This document shows, piece after piece, positions 51,158-58,366 of a stretch of DNA of 64,000 nt. The DNA is from Pseudomonas sp. CCC3.1 (GTDB lineage Bacteria; Pseudomonadota; Gammaproteobacteria; Pseudomonadales; Pseudomonadaceae). Within the stretch, counting starts at the first letter, position 1, and every line of letters starts with the position of its first letter. The notes beneath the pieces were generated by a model. It was not told where the DNA came from. It saw nothing but the letters and a program-made list of their open reading frames with translations, and searched no databases. Where the stretch lies: contig NZ_CP133778.1 of the NCBI RefSeq assembly GCF_034347405.1, positions 2,170,001 to 2,234,000 on the forward strand, read 5' to 3'. A program made the position numbers and the translations under genes.

Positions 51158-52636
51158 ATGGACATCAGCACACTGTTTACCCAGGCGGCCTGCAAGTGGC
51201 CGCAGGCGCTGGCGATCAAAGACCTGCGCAGCCAGCGTGAGTTGACCTTTGCCGAACTCAATCATGCCCTTGATGACTTCGGCGCCGGGCTGGAAGAGCT
51301 GGGTGTGGGGAAGGGCGAGCGGGTCGCTCTGTTAGCCGATACCAGCCTGGATTATTTGCTGGCCGATTACGGCTGCATGGCCCATGGACGGGTCCGCGTG
51401 CCATTGGATCCGTCGCTGGCACCGAGTGAGTTGTTGGCGCAGATCAAGGATGCCGGGGCACGTGTGCTGCTGTTTGGTACCGGTCATTCCCGTGTCGCGG
51501 CAACGCTGATCGAGCAGGGCGTGGTCTGTTTAGCCCTGGACGAAGTCCGCGTGCAGCGCCCGGCCGATGCACCGGCGCGCGATGCACAAGCGCGCACGGG
51601 GCTGGCGTCGCTGAACTACACCGGCGGCACCACCGGAGCGCCCAAGGCGGTGATGCACACCCACGCCAGCCTGTGTGCGGTGCTGCAAAACATTGTCATG
51701 GCCCGTGCGGCGTTGCCCGGCGATGTGTTGCTCAACGTGCGCCCGCTGTGGCCGATTGCGGCGGTTGCGCTGCTGGCGCACCTGCTCAGCGGGGGGCAAC
51801 TGACCCTGGTCGAGCGTTTTGAGGCCTCGACCTTTGTGTCGCAGTTGCAGCAACACCGGGCCGCATTCAGCTCGCTGGTGCCAACGCAGTTGTTGCGCGT
51901 ACTGCGCGAGCCGAGTCTGGCCGAGCCGGACCTGAGCACCTTGAAGAGCATCGACATTGGTGCCGCCGCCATTGCACCGTCGGTGCTGGACGATGCCTGC
52001 CAGTTGTTCGGCCCGCGTTTGAGTGTGCTGTACGGCATGACCGAAGCGCCCTGGACCTGCTATTTGTCGGCCGCACACATGGGGCAATTACGACGCAACG
52101 GTGAAAGTGCCGAAGGGCTGGTCGGGCGCCCGGTGTTTGCCGCCGGGTTGCGCATTGACCGCCCTGATGATCAGGGCATGGGCGAAATCATGTTGGCCGG
52201 GCCGCAACTGATGGCGGGTTATTGGCAACAGCCGGAGTTGAGCGCCAACGTGCTGCAGGATGGTTGGTTGCGCAGCGGCGACCTGGGGCGAATCCGCGCC
52301 GATGGCCACTTGCAGGTCATGGGCCGCAGCAAGGAAATCATCCGCAGTGGGGGTAAAAGCATCCAGCCGGGCGAAGTCATCGAGTGCCTGTTGGCGCATC
52401 CGCAGGTGGCGGATGCCCATGTCTTTGGTCTGGCGGATCTGGAGTGGGGCGAGCGGGTGTGCGCGGCGGTGGTGCTCAAGCCCGGCACTGAAGCCTGTGG
52501 CGAGCAACTGCAAAGCCATTGTCAGCAACTGCTGTCGCGCTTCAAAGTGCCGCGTCAGGTGTATTTCGTGGCCACGTTGCCGCGTTCGCACTACGGCAAG
52601 ATCCAGCTCAACCGGCTGCTCGAGCAGTTGGGTTGA
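51158..52636 (+). CDS. Acyl-CoA ligase (AMP-binding)
   Basis: A 492-residue adenylate-forming enzyme. The P-loop LNYTGGTTGAPKAVMHTH lies near residue 152, the adenine motif YGMTEAPW near 290, and the hinge RSGDLGRIRADGHLQVMGRSKEIIRSGG near 370-395. A C-terminal Lys in YGKIQLNRLL completes the active site. It activates a carboxylic acid to its CoA thioester. The ATG at 51158 follows GGTGG; two GTG codons just upstream are alternatives. It supplies the CoA ester for the divergent enoyl-CoA hydratase. The acid is unknown. Confidence 0.93.
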   Translation: MDISTLFTQAACKWPQALAIKDLRSQRELTFAELNHALDDFGAGLEELGVGKGERVALLADTSLDYLLADYGCMAHGRVRVPLDPSLAPSELLAQIKDAGARVLLFGTGHSRVAATLIEQGVVCLALDEVRVQRPADAPARDAQARTGLASLNYTGGTTGAPKAVMHTHASLCAVLQNIVMARAALPGDVLLNVRPLWPIAAVALLAHLLSGGQLTLVERFEASTFVSQLQQHRAAFSSLVPTQLLRVLREPSLAEPDLSTLKSIDIGAAAIAPSVLDDACQLFGPRLSVLYGMTEAPWTCYLSAAHMGQLRRNGESAEGLVGRPVFAAGLRIDRPDDQGMGEIMLAGPQLMAGYWQQPELSANVLQDGWLRSGDLGRIRADGHLQVMGRSKEIIRSGGKSIQPGEVIECLLAHPQVADAHVFGLADLEWGERVCAAVVLKPGTEACGEQLQSHCQQLLSRFKVPRQVYFVATLPRSHYGKIQLNRLLEQLG

Positions 52637-52648
52637 GCGAGTGACGGC

Positions 52649-53437
52649 TTAGTTGGGGGCCATTTGCGCGGCAATGCTCTGGCATGTGCGGCGTAAATGG
52701 CTGGCCAGTGCGGAGCCCGGATGGGTTTGGTCTTCCATGTCCAGCCCGGCGATCACCAGCGCGCCGACCGCGCAACCGTTGGCGGGGCGAATCGGATACG
52801 CAACCGAGTGCAAGCCGGGTTTGAACTCTTCGTGGCCGAAGGCAAAGTCTTGTTCGTCACGGATTTTTTGCAGTGTGGGATCGACCAGTTGCCAGCGTTC
52901 TTCACCCAGCAGGTTTCGGGCTTGTTCTGCACTGTAAGTCGCCAGAATGGCGCGCCCGCTGGGGCTGCCGTCGATAGGAAACTGATCTGCCAGATCGACA
53001 ATCACATTCAGCGGCGTGGAGGGTGTCCACATCCGTTCGATCAACACCACCTCGTCACCCACCGGAATTGACAGCGACACAATCGCTTGCCGTTCACCGA
53101 TCACGCGTTGCAACTCAATGGTAAAGGGCAGGGCGATCTTGCGCAGGTTGAGGCGGTTGAGATAAGCCGACGAATAAATCAGCGACTCAGCGCCGATCCG
53201 ATACGTACCGCCCTGCGACTCGATCAGATTCCAGTGGTTCAGGGTTTTCAGCAGGCGATGGATGGTGGTGCGATCAATGCCGGTCAGTTTGGCCAAGTCC
53301 AGGGCGGAAGCACCGTGCTTGAGCCGGGCCAGCGTTCTGAGCAGCACAATCGAACGGTCGATGACCTGAACGCGTCCGCCGTTACCGGTTTTTTCCTGTC
53401 CGGCCTCTGCGGCAAGTGGGTGTGAAGAAGTGTCCAT
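52649..53437 (-). CDS. IclR family transcriptional regulator
   Basis: A 262-residue regulator. The N-terminal winged helix (RSIVLLRTLARLKHGASALDLAKLTGIDRTTIHRLLKTLNHW) precedes the IclR effector domain (VVLIERMWTPSTPLNV, PSGRAILAT, VAYPIRPANGCAVGALVIAG). The ATG at 53437 has AGGA upstream; the longer 5' frame has no such site. It is convergent with the ligase gene and probably governs the divergent hydratase and dehydrogenase promoters at 49984-50129. Confidence 0.92.
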   Translation of the reverse strand: MDTSSHPLAAEAGQEKTGNGGRVQVIDRSIVLLRTLARLKHGASALDLAKLTGIDRTTIHRLLKTLNHWNLIESQGGTYRIGAESLIYSSAYLNRLNLRKIALPFTIELQRVIGERQAIVSLSIPVGDEVVLIERMWTPSTPLNVIVDLADQFPIDGSPSGRAILATYSAEQARNLLGEERWQLVDPTLQKIRDEQDFAFGHEEFKPGLHSVAYPIRPANGCAVGALVIAGLDMEDQTHPGSALASHLRRTCQSIAAQMAPN

Positions 53438-53762
53438 TGAAATCCTGTGCGTATTCGGGCCTGCGAGCCGGTAAGGGTAGCGGTGAACATGGGGCGAGAG
53501 AAAGTATTGATTGCCGGGCGTGTGTAAAAATTCCAAGGGCAGATTTAACAAAAGTATCGCGTCGTCCCGGCGTAGTCGCGATACGGCGCTGCCAGGCTTT
53601 CGCGAGCCTTCTACGGCAACGCTTTAGCAGCAAAGCTATGGTCTAGAGCGGTTGGTGTGGGAATACGCTAAGGTAGTGCACCCGTTGCAGGTGGCTACGC
53701 CTCGGGCATTGTTCGGGTTTCAGTGAACCGGCAACGACAGATCATTCACAGAGGAATAAAGC
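53438..53762. other. Intergenic region with a short hairpin
   Basis: This 325-bp interval holds the IclR and SRPBCC promoters. GTATCGCG (53554-53561) and CGCGATAC (53577-53584) form a perfect 8-bp stem. I see no other clear signal. Confidence 0.45.
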
Positions 53763-54173
53763 ATGGCATCGGCATCCGCGGTTATTGATATTCCGGCTTC
53801 GGCCGATCAGGTGTGGCAATTGGTGGGTGGCTTCAATTCGCTGCCGGATTGGCTCCCGATGATTGTCAAAAGCGAGGCGGGCGAGGGTGGTCGTCTGCGT
53901 CGCTTACAGACCGAGGACGGCACGGTCATTGTCGAGCGGCTTGAGGGGTTCGATAACGCCGGTAAAACCTACTGCTATTCGATCACCGAAGGCCCGTTTC
54001 CGGTGACTGATTACCTGGCCACCTTGCTGGTTGAAGCGCACGGTGATGCTTCGCGTGTGACCTGGTCCGGGCGTTTTACCCCGGCCGGGATCAGCGAGGC
54101 AGAGGCGCAAGCACTGTTTCAAGGCGTTTATCAAGGCGGACTGGACGCACTGCGGGCTAACTTTTCGCGTTGA
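53763..54173 (+). CDS. SRPBCC family protein
   Basis: A 136-residue START/Bet v1-fold protein. VIDIPASADQVWQLVGGFNSLPDWLPMIVKSE is the standard N-terminal motif, and ASRVTWSGRFTPAG lies on a late strand. Such proteins bind hydrophobic small molecules in a deep pocket. The start follows AGAGGAATAA. It is transcribed alone and the ligand is unknown. Confidence 0.88.
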   Translation: MASASAVIDIPASADQVWQLVGGFNSLPDWLPMIVKSEAGEGGRLRRLQTEDGTVIVERLEGFDNAGKTYCYSITEGPFPVTDYLATLLVEAHGDASRVTWSGRFTPAGISEAEAQALFQGVYQGGLDALRANFSR

Positions 54174-54177
54174 GCTG

Positions 54178-54269
54178 TGTAGCCGCTGCCGCAGGCTGTG
54201 ATGGGTTGCGTAGCGACCCCGGGATTGAAAGTCCTTCGGGCCTTATCGCAGCCTGCGTCAGCGGCTACA
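54178..54269. repeat. Imperfect 92-bp palindrome after the SRPBCC gene
   Basis: The arms TGTAGCCGCTGCCGCAGGCTG and CAGCCTGCGTCAGCGGCTACA differ at one position. This is a REP-like element of a second sequence class (not the TGTAGGAG type) located a few bases after a stop codon. Confidence 0.85.
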
Positions 54270-54348
54270 GAATTTCAGCGTCATGTACAAAAGGACGCTT
54301 TACATGACCTGGATCAGTACGGGTCCATAAAAAAACATGCAAAATTTC

Positions 54349-54378
54349 TTGTTACCTGTTGTAACACTGGGATATTAT
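54349..54378 (+). promoter_or_regulatory. Sigma-70-type promoter with internal palindrome
   Basis: TTGTTA at 54349-54354 and TATTAT at 54373-54378 are separated by 18 bp. The spacer contains GTTACCTGTTGTAAC (54351-54365), an inverted repeat that could be an operator. No coding frame follows before the terminator at 54415. Confidence 0.65.
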
Positions 54379-54384
54379 CGCCCT

Positions 54385-54452
54385 GCGTTCACCTACCACG
54401 GTTTATGCATTTTTAAGCCCCAAGTTTCCATCAGCTACTTGGGCTTTTTTTT
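54385..54452 (+). ncRNA. Candidate small RNA of about 68-75 nt
   Basis: Transcription from the promoter at 54349-54378 would begin near 54385 and stop at the intrinsic terminator ending near 54452. The short body CCTACCACGGTTTATGCAT carries no start codon with a ribosome site. The terminator faces away from the convergent aldehyde dehydrogenase gene, so it does not simply end SRPBCC transcription, although read-through from that gene is also possible. I do not recognise the RNA family. Confidence 0.5.
54415..54452 (+). terminator. Intrinsic terminator
   Basis: The stem AAGCCC-C-AAGT pairs with ACTT-GGGCTT, leaving one bulged C and an 11-nt loop, followed by eight T residues. This is a strong rho-independent structure on the plus strand. 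Confidence 0.88.
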
Positions 54453-54547
54453 GCCTGAAATTTGAGATTGGATCCTATTTTGGCGAGTCCTTGTGAGAGC
54501 TGCCAAAGACTGCTCTCACAAAGCATTAGCCTCGTCCCTATGGGCGA

Positions 54548-56131
54548 TCAATCAATCGCCTGCGAACTCCACTCGCCATTTACCAAACGCTGCAAGCCCA
54601 GCGGGTTACTGTTCTGCAACGCCTCGGGTAACAGGGCGTCGGGGTAGTTCTGGTAACACACGGGGCGCAGGAACCGATCAATGGCCAGCGAACCCACCGA
54701 CGTGCCGCGTGCGTCCGAGGTCGCCGGGTACGGGCCGCCGTGCACCATGGCGTCACACACCTCAACGCCAGTCGGGTAGCCGTTGACCAGAATCCGCCCA
54801 ACCTTTTGTTCAAGAATCGGCACCAGCCATTGATAGTGCGCAAGGTCGGCTGGTTCGCCGATCAGGGTTGCGGTCAGTTGCCCGCGCAAGGCCAGCAATG
54901 CGGCTTTTAGCTGAGCGTCATCTTCGACTTCGATGAGGATGGTTGCCGGGCCGAAGACTTCTTCTTGCAGCAGCGGGTCTTTGTTCAGCAGCAAGCTGAC
55001 ATCGGCCTTGAACAGTTGCGGCTGTGCTTGCGTGCCCGACTGGCTGTTACCGGTGAGGTGGGTAATACCGGCGTGCTTGATCAGGTGCTCTATGCCCTTG
55101 GCGTAATTGCGCAGCCCGCCAGCGTTGAGCAGGGTCTGCGGCGCCTGTTCGCTCATGTGCTGGGTTAACTGCTCGACAAATACCGAGAACTCAGGCGAAC
55201 GTACCCCGATAACCAGCCCGGGATTGGTGCAGAACTGACCGCCACCCAAGGTGACAGAGGCCGCCAGATCCTTGGCCACGGCCGCGCCGCGCGCTGCCAG
55301 GGCTTGAGGCAAGACGATGACCGGGTTGATGCTCGACATCTCGGCAAAGACCGGGATGGGCTGTTCGCGTTCGGCGGCCATTTTGCTCAGCGCGTTACCG
55401 CCGTGCAGCGACCCGGTAAAGCCCACGGCCTGGATGGCCGGATGCTTGACCAGCGGCTCGCCGACGCCAGCGCCGAAGATCATGTTGAACACGCCCTTGG
55501 GCATGCCGGTCTTTTCAGCGGCGCGGATAATCGCGCAGCCCACTTGATCAGCCGTTGCCATGTGCCCGCTGTGGGCCTTGAACACCACCGGGCAACCGGC
55601 GGCAAACGCGGCAGCGGTGTCGCCACCGGCTGTCGAGAACGCCAACGGAAAGTTACTGGCGCCGAACACGGCAATCGGCCCTACGCCAATGCGGTATTGA
55701 CGCAGATCGACGCGTGGCAGTGGTTTGCGGTCTGGCAGCGCCAGATCAATGCGGGCCCCTAAAAAGTCCCCACGACGCAGTACTTTGGCGAACAGACGCA
55801 TCTGGCCGCTGGTGCGACCACGTTCACCTTGAATACGCCCGGCAGGCAGTGCGGTTTCGCGGCATACCAGGGCCACAAAGTCGTCGCCCAGTTGGTCGAT
55901 TTCATCCGCGATGGCATCCAGAAATTCTGCGCGGCGCTCAGGGCTCAGTTGGCGAAAGGCAGCAAAGGCTTCATCGGCGGCATTGGCCGCGCGGTCGACT
56001 TCTTCGGATGTGGCCTGATGAAAGTGAAACGGCAGCGCTTCACCCGTGCTGGCGTCCAGGCTTTGAAGGGTGGTGGTGCCCGCAGCGCTGCGGGTGCCCG
56101 CGATAAAGTTGTGGCCTGTTACGGTCGACAT
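54548..56131 (-). CDS. 2-oxoglutarate semialdehyde dehydrogenase (KGSDH-type aldehyde dehydrogenase)
   Basis: A 527-residue aldehyde dehydrogenase. FGASNFPLAFSTAGGDTAAAFAAGCPVVFKAHSGH, VFAEMSSINPV (general-base Glu) and GGGQFCTNPG (nucleophilic Cys) are the KGSDH pattern. It oxidises 2,5-dioxopentanoate to 2-oxoglutarate with NAD(P), the last step of glucarate, galactarate and arabinose breakdown. It starts 46 bp after the glucarate dehydratase gene on the same strand. The intervening dehydratase (5-keto-4-deoxyglucarate) is not in the window. Confidence 0.92.
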   Translation of the reverse strand: MSTVTGHNFIAGTRSAAGTTTLQSLDASTGEALPFHFHQATSEEVDRAANAADEAFAAFRQLSPERRAEFLDAIADEIDQLGDDFVALVCRETALPAGRIQGERGRTSGQMRLFAKVLRRGDFLGARIDLALPDRKPLPRVDLRQYRIGVGPIAVFGASNFPLAFSTAGGDTAAAFAAGCPVVFKAHSGHMATADQVGCAIIRAAEKTGMPKGVFNMIFGAGVGEPLVKHPAIQAVGFTGSLHGGNALSKMAAEREQPIPVFAEMSSINPVIVLPQALAARGAAVAKDLAASVTLGGGQFCTNPGLVIGVRSPEFSVFVEQLTQHMSEQAPQTLLNAGGLRNYAKGIEHLIKHAGITHLTGNSQSGTQAQPQLFKADVSLLLNKDPLLQEEVFGPATILIEVEDDAQLKAALLALRGQLTATLIGEPADLAHYQWLVPILEQKVGRILVNGYPTGVEVCDAMVHGGPYPATSDARGTSVGSLAIDRFLRPVCYQNYPDALLPEALQNSNPLGLQRLVNGEWSSQAID

Positions 56132-56177
56132 TGATTCAGTCCTTGTAGATAAGCGTGAGTGCTGCGCAAGGGTTAGC

Positions 56178-57527
56178 TCAGCGCACCAGACAGGGTTTTT
56201 TGTTGTCGAATTTCCAGCCGGGAATCATGAACTGCATGGCGACGCTATCGTCCCGTGCGCCCAGCCCCATGCCTTTATAAAGTTCGTGGGCGTTGGCCAC
56301 GGCGTCCATATCAATCTCTACACCCAAGCCGGGTTTGGCCGGTACCTTGACGTGACCGTCGACAATTTGCAGCGGCTCGCGGGTCAGGCGCTGGCCGTCC
56401 TGCCAGATCCAGTGCGTATCAATGGCGGTGATTTCGCCCGGCGCGGCGGCGGCCACCTGGGTGAACATGGCCAGCGAAATATCAAAGTGGTTGTTGGAGT
56501 GCGAACCCCAGGTCAGGCCCCACTCGTGGCACATCTGGGCGACCCGGACCGAGCCTTGCATGGTCCAGAAGTGCGGGTCGGCCAGCGGGATGTCGACCGA
56601 TTGCAATTGAATCGCATGGCCCATTTCGCGCCAGTCGGTGGCGATCATGTTGGTGGCGGTCGGCAGGCCGGTGGCGCGCCGGAATTCGGCCATCACTTCG
56701 CGGCCCGAGTAGCCGTTTTCAGCGCCGCACGGGTCTTCGGCATAGGCCAATACGTGATGCTGGTCGCGGCATAAGGCGATGGCCTCTTTCAGCGACCACG
56801 CGCCATTCGGGTCCAGGGTGATGCGGGCATTCGGGAAGCGTTCAGCCAGGGCTGTTACTGCTTCAATTTCTTCGGCACCACGCAGTACGCCGCCCTTGAG
56901 CTTGAAGTCGTTAAAGCCATATTTGGCTTGCGCCGCTTCAGCTAGACGCACCACGGCGTCTGGGGTCATGGCCTTTTCATGACGCAAGCGGAACCAGTCA
57001 TGGGCATCCGCCTCGCTGCGGTACGCCAGGTCGGTTTGCTGGCGGTCGCCGATGTAAAACAGATAACCCAGCATCTTCACCGCGTCGCGCTGCTGGCCTT
57101 CGCCGAGCAAGGCGGCGATTGGAACTTCAAGGAACTGACCGAGCAGGTCGAGCAAGGCGGCTTCCATCGCCGTTACTGCGTGGATGGTGATGCGCAGGTC
57201 AAAGGTTTGCAGGCCCCGGCCTGCTGCGTCGCGGGCGGCGAAGGTGGTGCGCATCTGGTTGAGAATGCTCTGGTAGTTGCCGATGGGCTGGCCCACCACC
57301 AAGCTGCGGGCGTCTTCCAAGGTTTCGCGGATACGCTCGCCGCCCGGCACTTCGCCGACGCCGGTATTGCCGCTGCTGTCTTTGAGAATCACGATGTTGC
57401 GGGTAAAGAAAGGGCCGTGGGCGCCGCTGAGATTGAGCAGCATGCTGTCATGGCCTGCGACCGGAATCACTTGCAGGCTGGTGACGACCGGGGCTTTTGA
57501 TGCGTGGTGTGAGTGCTCGGCATTCAT
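56178..57527 (-). CDS. gudD: Glucarate dehydratase
   Basis: A 449-residue enolase-superfamily enzyme. VVTSLQVIPVAGHDSMLLNLSGAHGPFFTRNIVIL starts the capping domain; FNDFKLKGGVLRGAEE (catalytic Lys), ITLDPNGAWSLKEAI (metal Asp) and EDPCGAENGYSGREVMAEFRRATGLPTATNM follow. The ATG at 57527 has AAGGA upstream; a longer 5' frame has none. It converts D-glucarate (or idarate) to 5-keto-4-deoxyglucarate, feeding the downstream semialdehyde dehydrogenase. A permease or regulator is not adjacent. Confidence 0.94.
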   Translation of the reverse strand: MNAEHSHHASKAPVVTSLQVIPVAGHDSMLLNLSGAHGPFFTRNIVILKDSSGNTGVGEVPGGERIRETLEDARSLVVGQPIGNYQSILNQMRTTFAARDAAGRGLQTFDLRITIHAVTAMEAALLDLLGQFLEVPIAALLGEGQQRDAVKMLGYLFYIGDRQQTDLAYRSEADAHDWFRLRHEKAMTPDAVVRLAEAAQAKYGFNDFKLKGGVLRGAEEIEAVTALAERFPNARITLDPNGAWSLKEAIALCRDQHHVLAYAEDPCGAENGYSGREVMAEFRRATGLPTATNMIATDWREMGHAIQLQSVDIPLADPHFWTMQGSVRVAQMCHEWGLTWGSHSNNHFDISLAMFTQVAAAAPGEITAIDTHWIWQDGQRLTREPLQIVDGHVKVPAKPGLGVEIDMDAVANAHELYKGMGLGARDDSVAMQFMIPGWKFDNKKPCLVR

Positions 57528-57982
57528 GGCAGGGTCCTTAGAAGCGTCAGGGGTTAGCCCTTCATTATTGTTATGGGGGTATTGATTACCCAAGGGGGAT
57601 GCTCTGAGTTGACGGACATCATACGAGTTGAGATTTCGACTCGCAATCACCTAAAACAAACCAAAAGGTTATAAAAAATAGGTTTTATAAATGCTTCTGT
57701 TGTTTTTTGTGCATTTAAAGCGCCTTTTTCGGTTTGCGCCTTGAAGAAGTGGCTTGTTCAATCTGAACCTGATGTCAGCGAATACGCGATTTAAAAGGGT
57801 TTCTAATGCTGGTTGTCGTACGTGTTGGGGCTGGTGGCCTAGTGCACATCCTCTGCCTGTGCAGTGGTTTACCGTTGAGTGACGAACGGCTGTGATTAAT
57901 CCTTTTGAGAGGGCGCCGGGATGAAAATGAATCTGCTCTACCCGCGTGCTATCGTGCTCAACTTTTTTGAAGGGAGCATCCC
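57528..57982. other. Intergenic region with candidate operator for glucarate operon
   Basis: A 455-bp gene-free interval between divergent genes. CGAGT (57624-57628) and ACTCG (57639-57643) make an inverted repeat spaced by 10 bp about 100 bases upstream of the glucarate dehydratase start; this is a candidate operator. The remainder is A+T-rich near 57650-57700 and holds nothing I can name. Confidence 0.45.
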
Positions 57983-58336
57983 ATGCGAATGTTGATCGGC
58001 GCCATGAGCCTGGCCTTGCTGGCCGGCTGTGTATCACCTGCGATGAATGATGCGCGCAGCAAGAGCCCGACGCGGGTTCTGACGTCGGCTAAAGAGGCCC
58101 CGCTGGTGGCTGAGTGCATCAAGTTTTCATGGCAGGACGAAAGCGTGTTCGGCGTTGACGCCAGTGCGTATATCAACACCGATAAACCCGGCCAGTTGAC
58201 CGTTTATACCCGCGGCGCCGAGTCGTTTGCCGATCTGGTGCCACAAGGCACGGGCACGGCCCTGAGCTATTACGCCAAGCAGCCGGCTGACAGCGCGGCG
58301 ATGCGCCGTCTGGCGATGTTGGCGACGTGCCTGTAA
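57983..58336 (+). CDS. Hypothetical lipoprotein
   Basis: A 117-residue predicted lipoprotein. The signal MRMLIGAMSLALLAGC ends in a lipobox with Cys16, and Val at +2 favours the outer membrane. The mature part contains paired Cys (ECIKFSW and the final TCL). GAAGGGAG lies eight bases before the ATG. I do not recognise the domain. It precedes the DNA polymerase II gene by 30 bp, but the two need not be related. Confidence 0.72.
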   Translation: MRMLIGAMSLALLAGCVSPAMNDARSKSPTRVLTSAKEAPLVAECIKFSWQDESVFGVDASAYINTDKPGQLTVYTRGAESFADLVPQGTGTALSYYAKQPADSAAMRRLAMLATCL

Positions 58337-58366
58337 CCCGGCGGTTTGCGTGCTGAGGCGGCTTAA

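Noticed and set aside
44133..52636. DMSP demethylation (dmdBCD) pathway
   Set aside because: The ligase, dehydrogenase-fold protein and hydratase superficially fit, but the middle enzyme is DszC/SfnB-like rather than a true acyl-CoA dehydrogenase and no dmdA is present.
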